A stretch of DNA of 64,000 nt from Halonotius aquaticus (GCF_003605575.1 NZ_QKNY01000018.1:556637-620636); one strand, 5' to 3'. Counted from the stretch's first letter, positions 9,023-18,130 are shown. Made by a program: numbers and translations. Notes: generated by a model from the sequence alone, not told the origin.

Positions 9023-10699
9023 TTACATCGCGCCGCCCATGCCACCCATACCGCCCATGCCGCCCATACCGCCAGCACCGCCGGGGCCGCCCTGGTCGTC
9101 CTCTTTGTCCGTCGAGAGGTCGCCGGCGGAGATGATGTCGTCGATCTTCAGGACGAGATTCGCGGCCTCAGCAGCAGACGCAACGGCCTGCTCTTTGGCG
9201 TGGGCTGGCTCGACGACGCCGGCGTCGAAGGTGTCGGTCACCGCGCCGGTTGTGGCATCGAGGCCGGCGTGGGTGTCGCCACTTTCGTGTTCGGCTCGGA
9301 GATCGACCAGCGAGTCGATGGAGTCCAGCCCGGCGTTCTCGGCGAGCACGCGGGGGACGAGTTCCAGCGAGTCGGCGAAGGCCTCGACGGCGAGCTGTTC
9401 GCGGCCTTCGATACTGTCGGCGTAATCGCGGAGCCGCGAAGCAAGTTCGACCTCGGGCGCGCCGCCACCGGCGAGCACGCGGCCGTCGGAGACGGTCGTC
9501 GAGACAACGTCGATGGCGTCGCTGATACCGCGTTCGAGCTCGTCGACGACGTGGTCGGTCGAGCCACGCAGCAGGAGCGTGACGCCGTGTACTTCGTCGC
9601 CGCTGCCTTCGACGTAGAACAGCTCGTCTTCCTCGTCGCGGCTGATCGAGCCGTTGCCGAGATCAGCGGCCGTCAGCGAGTCGATATCGGAGACAACGGA
9701 GCCACCGAGGACGTTCTTCAAGAATTTGATGTCGGACTTCTTGGTACGTCGGATCGCAAGCACGCCCTCCTTGGCGAGGTAATGTTGGGCGAGGTCGTCG
9801 ATGCCCTTCTGACAGAAGACCACGTCAGCACCGGAGTCGACGATTTTGTCGACCTTTGCTTTGAGCTGTTCTTCCTCTTGGTCGAGGAAGTTCTGGAGCT
9901 GGTCAGGGGATTCGATCGAGACCTGCGTGTCAACGTCGGTTTCTTCGACCTCGATGGCCTCGTTGAGCAGCAGCGTGTCAGCGTTCTCGAAGCTGGTTGG
10001 CATGTCGTCGACGACGGGGTCTTTGTCGATGACCGCGCCAACGAGGAGTTCGCTGTCGCCCGCCGAGCGGCCGGTCTGGGTTTCGATGTTGAGGTTCTGG
10101 AGGTCGACAACGTGGGAACCGTCGTCGGCTGCGACCGTGATCTGCTGGACGGCGCGGACGACGAGGTCGGCCAGCACGTCCTTTTCGAGCTCCGCGCCCT
10201 TGCCGGTCATCGAGGTCTCGGCGACCTTCTTGAGGAGGGCTTCGTCGTCGGGGTCGACGGGTTCGGCGATGTTGTCGACTTCCTCGCGGGCCTGCTCGCT
10301 GGCGAGGTGGAAGCCTTTGATGATCGCCGTCGGGTGGATCTCCTGGTCGAGCAGATCCTGGGCGTTCTTCAAGAGCTCACCCGCGATGGCGACCGCGGTG
10401 GTCGTCCCGTCGCCGGCCTCGTCCTCTTGGGTTTCGGCGACCTCGACGATCATCTCGGCGGTCGGATTGTCGATATCCATCTCGGTCAGGATGGTGACAC
10501 CGTCGTTGGTGACGGTGACATCGCCCGTCGAGCTGACGAGCATCTTGTCCATCCCTTTCGGTCCGAGTGTCGATCGGACGGAATCGGCGACCGCCCGAGC
10601 GGCCGAGATGTTGTACTGCTGGGCGTCCTTGTCCTGGACGCGCTGAGAGTCCTCTCCGAGAATGATCATCGGTTGACCCTGCTGCATGCGCTGACTCAT
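9023..10699 (-). CDS. Thermosome (group II chaperonin) subunit
   Basis: A 558-residue CCT/thermosome subunit that forms the ATP-driven double-ring folding chamber of archaea. Conserved elements are STLGPKGMDKML and TNDGVTIL near the N-terminus, the nucleotide-binding GDGTTT near residue 98, and the late segment GGGAPEVELA. The C-terminus ends in repeats of Gly-Gly-Met, typical of haloarchaeal subunits and lining the ring interior. Haloarchaea often carry two or three paralogues, so I do not assign a number. A strong TATA element (TATATAA complement, 10727-10733) lies about 28 bases before the ATG, consistent with a leaderless heat-responsive transcript. Confidence 0.97.
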   Translation of the reverse strand: MSQRMQQGQPMIILGEDSQRVQDKDAQQYNISAARAVADSVRSTLGPKGMDKMLVSSTGDVTVTNDGVTILTEMDIDNPTAEMIVEVAETQEDEAGDGTTTAVAIAGELLKNAQDLLDQEIHPTAIIKGFHLASEQAREEVDNIAEPVDPDDEALLKKVAETSMTGKGAELEKDVLADLVVRAVQQITVAADDGSHVVDLQNLNIETQTGRSAGDSELLVGAVIDKDPVVDDMPTSFENADTLLLNEAIEVEETDVDTQVSIESPDQLQNFLDQEEEQLKAKVDKIVDSGADVVFCQKGIDDLAQHYLAKEGVLAIRRTKKSDIKFLKNVLGGSVVSDIDSLTAADLGNGSISRDEEDELFYVEGSGDEVHGVTLLLRGSTDHVVDELERGISDAIDVVSTTVSDGRVLAGGGAPEVELASRLRDYADSIEGREQLAVEAFADSLELVPRVLAENAGLDSIDSLVDLRAEHESGDTHAGLDATTGAVTDTFDAGVVEPAHAKEQAVASAAEAANLVLKIDDIISAGDLSTDKEDDQGGPGGAGGMGGMGGMGGMGGAM

Positions 10700-11010
10700 A
10701 GTTCACTGCGTGATTGTTTGTGATTCTATATAACCCTGTTGGTCATGGTCGACAGCGACGAACGAAGCCACGATTTCCGAATGGAAAAAACACACAGCAA
10801 GCATCGGGGTTCGATCGTTTCATGTCGCATGTTACCACGCATCTTTCCGTGGGAAACACCCCGAGTTCGACTCGGTTTATATACGCACCACCGGGCAGTC
10901 CAGAACACACCGAGAGCGTTCGACACCCGCGTCCAGCACGCAACTGGACAGATAAACACCACTGTCCACCAGTGCGCACGTACATACGCACGCAGGGATA
11001 CATCTCACGT
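10700..11010. promoter_or_regulatory. Divergent promoter region with palindrome next to a TATA box
   Basis: This 311-base gap holds the thermosome promoter (TATA at 10727-10733). It also has a second TATA-like element at 10876-10883 immediately preceded by the perfect dyad CCGAGT-TCG-ACTCGG (10861-10875). If read rightward, the second promoter would give a leader of about 100 bases before the next gene, with hairpin potential near 10964-10978. A weaker element near 10980 could instead give a leaderless message for 11011. No gene was recognised in the gap. Confidence 0.4.
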
Positions 11011-11361
11011 ATGGTACCGATTATCGGCGGCCTCGTCTCATTTGTCATCGCCCTCCTCATCGGCGGCGTGGCGATCTCACTCAGCGCCCGAGTCATCGTC
11101 GATGTCGACGACTACGGTCACGCGATCATGACGGCGTTTCTCGGCGCGGTCGGCTGGGCGCTCACCTCGTGGGTGCCGCTGATCGGCCCCCTCATCGCCC
11201 TCGTCGTCTGGATTGGCGTCATCAACTGGCGATACCCCGGCGGCTGGATGAACGCCGGAGCCATCGGCTTCATCGCCTGGCTCGCGGCGTCGGTCATCCT
11301 GTTTATCACAAACAGCCTCTTCAGTCTCGGGATCGGCGCGTTCGGCATCCCCGGCGTCTAA
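11011..11361 (+). CDS. Small haloarchaeal membrane protein
   Basis: A 116-residue hydrophobic protein with about four transmembrane segments (residues 3-22, 32-50, 53-70 and 80-105) and a short conserved-looking loop WRYPGGWMNA. I chose the ATG at 11011. The open frame extends upstream to 10714, but that part is polar, of unlikely composition and overlaps promoter sequence. I recognise no family function. It is convergent with dhaM, 23 bases away. The surrounding genes do not point to a role. Confidence 0.6.
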   Translation: MVPIIGGLVSFVIALLIGGVAISLSARVIVDVDDYGHAIMTAFLGAVGWALTSWVPLIGPLIALVVWIGVINWRYPGGWMNAGAIGFIAWLAASVILFITNSLFSLGIGAFGIPGV

Positions 11362-11384
11362 AAAAGCGACAGCGGCGGCCGCGC

Positions 11385-11765
11385 TCAGGTTTTGTCGATA
11401 TCGGCGGCGGCCTCAGCCTGTTCGACCACCGACTCCAGCGTCGCCTTTGGATCGGTCGCGGCGACAGCGGCGTTGACCGCGCCTTCAAGCACGGGGCCGT
11501 CTGCGATGACGGCCTCGCCGTCGTGCATCTCGATGGCGACCTCGGCGTTCATGACCGCGCTGCCGAGATCGACGAGGACGACAACACCATTCCCATCGTC
11601 GGCGGCGGCAAGCGCGTCGCTGATGCGGTCGACGTTGGTGCCGATCACCCCGTCACCGTCGCCACCGGCGGCCTCGATGGCGGTGTCACCACCCATCTCG
11701 GCGGCGACCTCGACGATCCCCTCGGCGGCTTTCGCGCTGTGGGAGACAACGACGAGTCCGACCAT
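11385..11765 (-). CDS. dhaM: PTS-dependent dihydroxyacetone kinase, phosphotransferase subunit DhaM
   Basis: A 126-residue EIIA-mannose-like protein. The phosphorylated histidine is H9 in VGLVVVSHSAKAAEG, and the VVVLVDLGSAVMNAEVA segment is the typical DhaM signature. It relays phosphate from HPr of the phosphotransferase system to the ADP bound in DhaL. Only the EIIA-like domain is present, without the fused HPr and EI-like domains of Escherichia coli DhaM, so separate PTS proteins must be encoded elsewhere. The ATG at 11765 overlaps the dhaL stop by one base (TGATG), and a GTG lies just upstream. It is the last gene of a dhaK-dhaL-dhaM operon. Confidence 0.93.
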   Translation of the reverse strand: MVGLVVVSHSAKAAEGIVEVAAEMGGDTAIEAAGGDGDGVIGTNVDRISDALAAADDGNGVVVLVDLGSAVMNAEVAIEMHDGEAVIADGPVLEGAVNAAVAATDPKATLESVVEQAEAAADIDKT

Positions 11766-12466
11766 CACTCCCCCGCGGCCTCCGCATCCGGGATCGTCGG
11801 CGACGACGCGTCGACATCCGGCACCTCGCTGTCGAGGTGGTCAGCCGCCGTTTCGAGCAGTTCCTCCATGATGTAGAGCGTACTCGTTGCGCCGGGATCT
11901 TGATGGCCGACTGATCGCCAGCCGAGATAGGACGCCCGACCCTTGCTCGCCCGGATCGGCACGGTGAACTGAACACCGGCCTCGGCGGCGGCGACCGCCT
12001 TGGCGAGGGCCTCAAGCGGCGGGAGATCGTCAGTCTCGATGGATTTCTTGAACGTGTGGACGGCCGGCGTCAGCGCGTCGACCATCGTCTGGTCGCCGAC
12101 GCTGGCGTCGCCGCGGTCTTGCACCTTTTCGAGGTAGGTCTCCGCGAAGGCGACGGCGGTTTCCGGGGTAACCCCGTCTTCTAGTTCTTGGCTAGCAAAG
12201 ACGAGCGAGCCGCCGTACAGCGGCCCCGACGCGCCGCCGACCTCCGAGAGTACCGTTTTGCCCGCGGTTTTGACGACGGTCTGGGCATCAGGATCTTCAA
12301 GATCAGCGACGGCATCAGCGGCTTCGGCCCAGCCGCGGGCCATGTTGCCGCCGTGGTCAGCGTCGCCGATCGCGGAGTCGAGGTCGGTCAAATGCGAGCG
12401 TTCGGCTTGGATGCGCTCAGCAACGGCTTCGACGGCGGCGACGACGGCGGCAGCGTCCCCGCTCAT
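11765..12466 (-). CDS. dhaL: Dihydroxyacetone kinase subunit DhaL
   Basis: A 233-residue all-helical nucleotide-binding subunit. The magnesium-coordinating aspartates are visible as D30, D35 and D37 in DLDSAIGDADHGGNM, the same spacing and numbering as in Escherichia coli DhaL. Its tightly bound ADP is rephosphorylated by DhaM and donates phosphate to dihydroxyacetone held by DhaK. It overlaps dhaK by four bases (ATGA) and dhaM by one, so the three are translationally coupled. The last 20 residues are an acidic extension. Confidence 0.94.
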   Translation of the reverse strand: MSGDAAAVVAAVEAVAERIQAERSHLTDLDSAIGDADHGGNMARGWAEAADAVADLEDPDAQTVVKTAGKTVLSEVGGASGPLYGGSLVFASQELEDGVTPETAVAFAETYLEKVQDRGDASVGDQTMVDALTPAVHTFKKSIETDDLPPLEALAKAVAAAEAGVQFTVPIRASKGRASYLGWRSVGHQDPGATSTLYIMEELLETAADHLDSEVPDVDASSPTIPDAEAAGE

Positions 12467-13458
12467 TGCACTGTCAGACCCGGGGTGTCGGCCGGCGCGT
12501 CGAGCAGCTCCTTGAGTTCCTCATCGACCGCACAGACCGTGATCGACGCCCCCTCCATGTCCAGGGAGGTCATGTAGTCGCCAACCCACGCGTCCCACGT
12601 TTCGAGGCCGTGGTCGCCGATGAGCTCCTGGAGCTTTCGGTTGACGACGAACAACTCCATCAGCGGCGTCCCACCCATCCCGTTGACGATGGTGACGACC
12701 TCCTGGCCCTCGTCGAGATCAAGGTCGTCGAGGACGCTTTCGGTGAGTTCCTCGGTGATCTCGTCGGCCGACATCACGTCGGTGCGCTCGGTGCCCGGCT
12801 CGCCGTGGATGCCGATACCGAGTTCGATCTCGTCGTCGGGGAGGTCGAAGGTTGCTTCGCCTTTTTCCGGCGTTACACAGGACGTGAGCGCCATTCCCAT
12901 CGTGCCGACGTTGTCGACAACCTTCTGGGCGACCCGCTGGACTTCGTCGAGGTCGGCTCCTTCGGCGGCTTTCGCGCCGGCGGCCTTGTGGACGAGGATT
13001 GTCCCACAGACCCCACGGCGGCCCGAGGTATACAGCGAGTCCTCGACAGCGACGTCGTCGTTGACGACGACGGTGGCGACATCGGTGCCTTCCATCTCGA
13101 CCATCTCGATGGCGGTCTCGAAGTTCATCACGTCGCCCTCGTAGTTTTTGATGACGGCGAGTACCCCTTCGCCGCTGTCAGTGGCATCGAGCAGGGCCTC
13201 GAACTCGTCGGCGGTCGGCGAGGAGAAGACGTCGCCGGCGGCCGCGCCGTCAAGCATGCCGTCACCGATATAGCCCCCGTGGGTCGGCTCGTGGCCGCTG
13301 CCACCGCCGGAAACGACGCCGACTTTGCCGTCGACAGGCGCGTCATCACGAACAAGCACCTGCGTGTCAGGCAGCCGCCGCATGTCGGGGTAGGCCGCAG
13401 TCATCCCATCGAGCATTTCATCGACGACATCGTCCGAATCGTTGATCAGTTTCTTCAT
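12463..13458 (-). CDS. dhaK: Dihydroxyacetone kinase subunit DhaK
   Basis: A 331-residue substrate-binding subunit. H218 in GIGIHGEPG is the histidine that binds dihydroxyacetone covalently as a hemiaminal, and H56 in GGGSGHEPTHGG is the conserved catalytic histidine. Both positions agree with Escherichia coli DhaK. The product, dihydroxyacetone phosphate, enters lower glycolysis. In salterns dihydroxyacetone is available from organisms such as Salinibacter and from glycerol oxidation. I chose ATG 13458 (MKKLINDSDDVVDEML). An in-frame ATG two codons upstream is also possible, and the longer frame to 13584 is not typical. It is first gene of the operon with dhaL and dhaM. Confidence 0.95.
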   Translation of the reverse strand: MKKLINDSDDVVDEMLDGMTAAYPDMRRLPDTQVLVRDDAPVDGKVGVVSGGGSGHEPTHGGYIGDGMLDGAAAGDVFSSPTADEFEALLDATDSGEGVLAVIKNYEGDVMNFETAIEMVEMEGTDVATVVVNDDVAVEDSLYTSGRRGVCGTILVHKAAGAKAAEGADLDEVQRVAQKVVDNVGTMGMALTSCVTPEKGEATFDLPDDEIELGIGIHGEPGTERTDVMSADEITEELTESVLDDLDLDEGQEVVTIVNGMGGTPLMELFVVNRKLQELIGDHGLETWDAWVGDYMTSLDMEGASITVCAVDEELKELLDAPADTPGLTVQ

Positions 13459-13603
13459 AACCATGTTCACAATTGTCTGTGATAGACTAAAGGTTAATTG
13501 CGCCAGGATGTCAGGTAATACAAAGACCGACCGGTGATTACTCCGTCGCATATCGGTGCGCGGGGCGCTGTCGGGCGGGAGCACCGAGCGCGCGAGCAGC
13601 TAG

Positions 13604-14791
13604 CTACGCAAGTGCCGTCTCATCGAGGGCGGCTTCGATCTCGCTGATCGCGTCGGTGACGGCGGCGAGATCGTCGTCGACGGCCCCGCTCACAACGCGG
13701 TCGTACTCGTCGTCAGTCAACTCAGTTTCCGCGACGGCGACCTCGCGGAGCCGCTCGTAGTTGTCGCGGCGCGTAAACCGGGCCAGGCGGCGGCGAGCGG
13801 CTTCGATAGCGGTGGCGTCAGCAGCATCGCCGGCATCGTCAGTGGCGGCGTCGCCGGCGAAGGCCGACTCAAGACGGCGAACAAACGGGGCCACCTCATC
13901 GAGGCGCGCCCGGAGCGTCGCGGCCTCGGCAGGCGGCCACGTGACACAGAAGGCCGCAGCATCGAGGCGGTCGAGATAGGTCTGGTGTACCGCAACCGAG
14001 GTGCGGAGCGCGCCGGGGTCGTCGACGTAGTGTTCCAGTTTTGACGGCGAGTAGTCGGCGTACTCGACGAGTTCGGCCAACGGCTCGGTTCCAGCGGGCG
14101 TGGAGTCGATGTACTCAACCAAATCCCGCGGCGGGCGGTCGACGCCGACCAGCGGGCGGTCGGCTGCATCGCCGAGGAGATCGAATAGCTCACGCGCCGG
14201 GCGGGTTTCACGGAATCGCTCGAATGCGGCGCGAACCGCCGTGTTGTAGGCATCGACGCGCTCTCGCAGCGGCTCGGTCGAGACATCGAGATCAACGTCG
14301 GCGAGTCGTTGGAGATCGCGGAGACGGTCGGCTTCCTCACGGAGTTCGGCCAACCGCTCGTCGGCGTCGCCACGGGCCGCTCGATAGGCGTCGATCGCGG
14401 CCTCGCGTTCCTCCAACATGTCGACAGCCTTACCGGCAGTATCGATCTCTTCGCGGGCGAACTCGAAATCCGCCTCGTTCAGTCGGCGTTTGTCCAGCCG
14501 GTCGCTGACGCGCTGGAAGGCGTCGGCGGCGAAAGTATCGTCGGGCAGGGCGTCGACGAGTTCGAGGATCTCAGTTTGGAACTGGAGATACGCGGTGAAA
14601 TCACCGGTGCCGGTCGCGCTGTCCTCATATCTGTCGAGCAGGCGTGTCGCGTTCCGGTAGGCGTCCGCGGCGGCTTCGACGCTGGCCTCGCCGTGCTCGT
14701 CGATGGCGGCCTCAGCGGCCGCAACGCGGTCGGCAGCAGCGCGAAGGTCGTCGACGACGTCGGGCGATGACCCCGCGGCGGAATCAACCAT
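13604..14791 (-). CDS. Haloarchaeal helical (coiled-coil) protein of unknown function
   Basis: A 395-residue acidic, almost wholly alpha-helical protein with long Ala/Glu/Arg/Asp-rich stretches predicted to form coiled coils (about residues 10-200), and a more globular part around residues 210-300 (RPLVGVDRPPRDLVEYIDSTPAG). No catalytic motif or membrane segment was seen. The ATG at 14791 is one base after the hisI stop, so the two are co-transcribed and probably translationally coupled. The reading frame continues upstream inside hisI, but there it is a shadow. Function unknown; the tie to hisI is only positional. Confidence 0.75.
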   Translation of the reverse strand: MVDSAAGSSPDVVDDLRAAADRVAAAEAAIDEHGEASVEAAADAYRNATRLLDRYEDSATGTGDFTAYLQFQTEILELVDALPDDTFAADAFQRVSDRLDKRRLNEADFEFAREEIDTAGKAVDMLEEREAAIDAYRAARGDADERLAELREEADRLRDLQRLADVDLDVSTEPLRERVDAYNTAVRAAFERFRETRPARELFDLLGDAADRPLVGVDRPPRDLVEYIDSTPAGTEPLAELVEYADYSPSKLEHYVDDPGALRTSVAVHQTYLDRLDAAAFCVTWPPAEAATLRARLDEVAPFVRRLESAFAGDAATDDAGDAADATAIEAARRRLARFTRRDNYERLREVAVAETELTDDEYDRVVSGAVDDDLAAVTDAISEIEAALDETALA

Positions 14792-14792
14792 G

Positions 14793-15161
14793 TTACTCGT
14801 AGACCGCGTCGGGATCGAAAACCTTTGTGCCGACGGTCTCGCCGTCGATGGTGCGGTAGAAACAGCTCTCATGGCCGGTGTGACAGGCCCCGCCCTCCTG
14901 CTCAACGAGATACAGCAGGGTGTCAGCGTCGCAGTCAACCCGTACCTCTTTGACTGACTGAGTGTTGCCGCTGGTCGCGCCTTTCTCCCAGAGTTCCTCG
15001 CGGCTGCGGGAGTAGTAGTGGGCCCGACCGGTCTCGACAGTTTTTTCGAGTGCTTTTGGGGAGACGTACGCGAGCATGAGTACGTCCTTCGAGTCGGCGT
15101 CTTGGGCGACCGCCGGGACAAGCCCGTTGTCGCCGAAATCAACGTCTACCTGATCGGTCAT
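14793..15161 (-). CDS. hisI: Phosphoribosyl-AMP cyclohydrolase
   Basis: A 122-residue stand-alone HisI, which opens the adenine ring of phosphoribosyl-AMP in the third step of histidine synthesis. Family segments [39 protein letters not shown] and [29 protein letters not shown] carry the conserved zinc-binding Cys residues and magnesium-binding Asp residues. Haloarchaea scatter his genes; hisG is about 13 kb away in this window. It is upstream member of a two-gene unit with the helical protein at 13604. Confidence 0.96.
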   Translation of the reverse strand: MTDQVDVDFGDNGLVPAVAQDADSKDVLMLAYVSPKALEKTVETGRAHYYSRSREELWEKGATSGNTQSVKEVRVDCDADTLLYLVEQEGGACHTGHESCFYRTIDGETVGTKVFDPDAVYE

Positions 15162-15227
15162 TGGTAGGGCCCAGCGCGGCGAGGCGAATAGGCCTTTCCC
15201 GTCGGTTCGTGGGCTGCCGGTGCGTCT

Positions 15228-16214
15228 CTACTCGCCGCTGTAGCGAACACCCTCAGCGCGACCGTAGCCGTGGGCGCGGCCCCACTCGGCGAGGCGGTGG
15301 CGACTCCGGCGGGCCAGCGGGGCCAACTCCGGGGAACCGATGATCCCGAAGCCGACGACGATCACACCGAAGCCGGCGACGGTCATCGCCGACAGCGACT
15401 CCCCAAGGAGGAGCCAGCCGCCGAGGGTAGCGACGACCGGGCTGACGTAGAAGACAAGACTCGACCGGGTCGCGCCGACGGCATCGAGCAGATTGAAGTG
15501 CAGGATGTAGGCGAGCGCACCAGCAAAGACACCGAGGTAGCCCACCGAGAGGAGCGCCGAGGGCGTCCACGTCGCCGCGGCGACCGACTCGCCGGCAGCC
15601 AGGCTGAGCGCGTGGAGCAACGCCGCGCTGATCGGGAGGGCCCACGCGGTGCGAACCGTACTCGACAGCCGCGGCGCGGAGCGGCGGATCAACACGGTGC
15701 CGAGGGCGAGGCTCACCGCGCCGGCAAGGACGATCGCCGCGCCGCCGGTAAGGGTCGCCCGCAGCGTTGCCGGCGTGAGCTCGATAACCATGCCGACGCC
15801 GACGAGGCCGACGAGCGTGCCGGCCGCACCGGTCGCTGAGAGACGTTCGTCGCTGAGGAGGCCACCCGCAAACAGCGGGGTGAAGATCGGGACGAGCGCA
15901 AAGAGAATCGCGCCGACGCCGCTGGTGACCGACCCCTGGCCGAGGAACAACAGCCCGTTGGCGAGGCCGATGGCGAAGATGCCGGCAGCGAGAATCCCAG
16001 CGATATCACCGCGGGTTCGCGGGATGAGATCGCCCACGTCGTGGGTGAGGAGAACGTAGCCACCAAGCACGAGGGCTGCCAGATCAAACCGCACGGCGAC
16101 AAGCAGCAGCGGCGGGATATCCGTGAGGCCGGCTTTCGCTGCGACGAACGTCCCGCCGAACAGGACGCTCACCGCGAGAAACGCGGCCGACCAGCGGTGG
16201 GTGCGCAGAGTCAT
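15228..16214 (-). CDS. EamA/DMT-family transporter
   Basis: A 328-residue integral membrane protein with about ten transmembrane helices arranged as two EamA repeats. Typical sequences are AVSVLFGGTFVAAKAGL at the start, and GVGAILFALVPIFTPLFAG and ATRSSLVFYVSPVVATLGGWLLLGE at the repeat ends. The family exports or imports small metabolites, often amino acids or nucleobases; the substrate here is unknown. I chose the ATG at 16214 (MTLRTHRWSAAF), because the upstream extension is polar and untypical. The cytoplasmic C-terminus is short and Arg-rich. Confidence 0.88.
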   Translation of the reverse strand: MTLRTHRWSAAFLAVSVLFGGTFVAAKAGLTDIPPLLLVAVRFDLAALVLGGYVLLTHDVGDLIPRTRGDIAGILAAGIFAIGLANGLLFLGQGSVTSGVGAILFALVPIFTPLFAGGLLSDERLSATGAAGTLVGLVGVGMVIELTPATLRATLTGGAAIVLAGAVSLALGTVLIRRSAPRLSSTVRTAWALPISAALLHALSLAAGESVAAATWTPSALLSVGYLGVFAGALAYILHFNLLDAVGATRSSLVFYVSPVVATLGGWLLLGESLSAMTVAGFGVIVVGFGIIGSPELAPLARRSRHRLAEWGRAHGYGRAEGVRYSGE

Positions 16215-16447
16215 CGGGCCTCCGATCCGTCGAACCCGCGGGGAGAGACAGGGCGAAAGACAGTATCGATCATACTCAACGAAAGGGGCCGAACGGGCAT
16301 AAACCAATCCAGAAATCGCTGCACGGCGAGACAATCAGCCCGTCTGTGAAGGGTGGTCTCGGCGTGGAAACACACTGCGTCTCGAAGTGATTTCACGGTG
16401 TGAAAAACGGCCGAAACCGACTTGCGGGCGCGGCCGGAAGACAGGGT

Positions 16448-17245
16448 ATGGATCGGGTCTTAGCAGAGATGGAGTTTCTCGCGCGGTCGGCCAACCGCGG
16501 CGACGTGTTGACGCTGGTGGCCGAGGCCCCACACGATCGGCAAGCGTTGGCACGAGAAACCGGGGCCTCCCAACCGACACTTGGGCGAATTCTTCGAGAT
16601 TTCGAGGAGCGCAACTGGGTGCGAGCAACCGAGGGCGGCTACACGGCGACAGCGACCGGGCGGCTCGTCGCCGCAGGGCTAACCGAACTCTCCGAGAGCC
16701 TTGCTGCCGAACTACATCTCCGGGAGGTGAGCGAGTGGCTGCCGACCGACGGCCTCGGTTTCGATCTGGGGCGACTGGGTGAGGCGACGATTACGACCCC
16801 AACCCAGACCCGGCCGAGCGCGCCGATCAGTCGGGTGATCGAGTTGATCGAGGCGGCACACCGGGTGCGGATCTTCTCGCATGCGTTTAATGAGCAGACG
16901 CTGGCCGCGGTCGTCGAGTGGGTCGCCGACGGCGGGCAGTTCGAGGGCGTGTTCTCCGCGGCGGCGATCGATGCGGTGGCCCACGAGACAGGGCTGCGCG
17001 GGCAACTCCAGCAGTTGCAGGCGGCCGATAGGGCGAGGATTCGTGTCATCGATGACGCGATTCCGCTGGCGGTGACCGTCGCCGGCGACACGGTGAGCCT
17101 GTTGTTGCGGGACGACGACGGACGGCTGCAAGCGGCTGTCGACACTGACGACCCGGAGGTGGAGGTGTGGGCGACGGATCGGCACGGTCGGTACTGGGAG
17201 TCGGCGCGACCGCTGGCTGAGAGTGATCTTGCGATCGACGACTGA
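16448..17245 (+). CDS. Winged-helix transcriptional regulator (FilR1-like)
   Basis: A 265-residue regulator. Residues 10-75 form a winged helix-turn-helix (LARETGASQPTLGRILRDFEERNWV, then TEGGYTATATGRLV). Residues 115-240 resemble the ligand-sensing domain of the FilR1/DUF1724 family, common in haloarchaeal regulators. I preferred the ATG at 16448, because the sixteen-codon extension to 16400 is basic and untypical. It is divergent from the DMT transporter 234 bases away and could regulate it, but this is only suggested by position. The ligand is unknown. Confidence 0.75.
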   Translation: MDRVLAEMEFLARSANRGDVLTLVAEAPHDRQALARETGASQPTLGRILRDFEERNWVRATEGGYTATATGRLVAAGLTELSESLAAELHLREVSEWLPTDGLGFDLGRLGEATITTPTQTRPSAPISRVIELIEAAHRVRIFSHAFNEQTLAAVVEWVADGGQFEGVFSAAAIDAVAHETGLRGQLQQLQAADRARIRVIDDAIPLAVTVAGDTVSLLLRDDDGRLQAAVDTDDPEVEVWATDRHGRYWESARPLAESDLAIDD

Positions 17246-17294
17246 GGGCGACGGCGACAACAACGGCAAAAGCCGAGATAACAGCCGCTGACGA

Positions 17295-18056
17295 TCAGAC
17301 AGAGGGCGTCTCGGAGGCTGGCCGATCATGCTCACAGGTGCCGTCAAGACACCGCTCGCCGGAGGCTGTGCGAAACCGCGGGAGCCCACACTCACAGGTA
17401 TCGGTGACGACGCCAGCCGGGAACGAAAACGAGGTTTCACAGTCCGGGTAGTCATCACAGCCGAAGAAGAGCCGACCGTCGGGGCTGCGAACACGGAGGG
17501 GCGCGCCACAGTCCGGACAGTCGTAGGCCTCATCGAACCGCTCGCGGACGGCCGCCGACAGTGACTCACAGGCGTAATCGACACAGAGATCGAAGGCTTC
17601 ACCGCGTTCGACGCGCATCTGCGGGAGCCCGCAGTCCGGACAGGCGGAATCAAGCACGGTCGCTCCCGACGGCAAACCGTACTGTTCGGCGCAATCGAGA
17701 CACCGAACCTCCCCGCGCGTGCGGACGAGTTGACCGGTGCAGAGCGGGCAGTCACCGACGGGGACGCCGGCCTCCGAGACTGGGTAGGAATCAACGCCAC
17801 CGCCGTCGTGAGAGCTGACCGAGAGCTGTTGGCCGTCGGCCGCGGCGGTGAGGCTGAATCCCTCACCGTCGTGTTCGACGGTGACCTCGTCGGGGCGGGT
17901 GAGCCACGCGACGGGCTGGTAGCCGTCGGCGTCGTGGACAAGGACAGTGCGATCAGGCTTGACCAGGATCACGACGTGGCCGCGTTGGGTACGGTCGCGG
18001 GTGCCTTCAAACTCAACGGTGCAGTCGCCGGTGAGGATGCGGGTACGGTCGGCCAT
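17295..18056 (-). CDS. NucS-N-like domain fused to topoisomerase-type zinc ribbons
   Basis: A 253-residue protein. Residues 1-90 (ILTGDCTVEFEGT, then GHVVILVKPDRTVLVHDADGYQPVAW) resemble the N-terminal beta domain of the NucS/EndoMS mismatch endonuclease. The RecB-like nuclease half with its catalytic D/E-x-K is absent. Residues 100-245 instead hold four zinc-ribbon-like units: CPLC/CLDC; CPDCGLP with a later Cys pair; CPDCGAP with CDDYPDC; and CECGLP with Cys. The units resemble the C-terminal Zn domains of topoisomerase I. A DNA- or RNA-binding role is likely, nuclease activity unlikely. Its neighbours are a HAD hydrolase (divergent) and a helicase gene. Confidence 0.7.
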   Translation of the reverse strand: MADRTRILTGDCTVEFEGTRDRTQRGHVVILVKPDRTVLVHDADGYQPVAWLTRPDEVTVEHDGEGFSLTAAADGQQLSVSSHDGGGVDSYPVSEAGVPVGDCPLCTGQLVRTRGEVRCLDCAEQYGLPSGATVLDSACPDCGLPQMRVERGEAFDLCVDYACESLSAAVRERFDEAYDCPDCGAPLRVRSPDGRLFFGCDDYPDCETSFSFPAGVVTDTCECGLPRFRTASGERCLDGTCEHDRPASETPSV

Positions 18057-18130
18057 GGGCCGGCGTGGCCGCGGCTTCTGCCCTAAAGCTACGGGCGAGA
18101 GTCTTTAGGCGAAGGCGATGAGGGGCCGGT

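Noticed and set aside
9002..10723. 573-codon plus-strand frame opposite the thermosome gene
   Set aside because: Antisense shadow generated by GC-rich codons; the chaperonin is certain.
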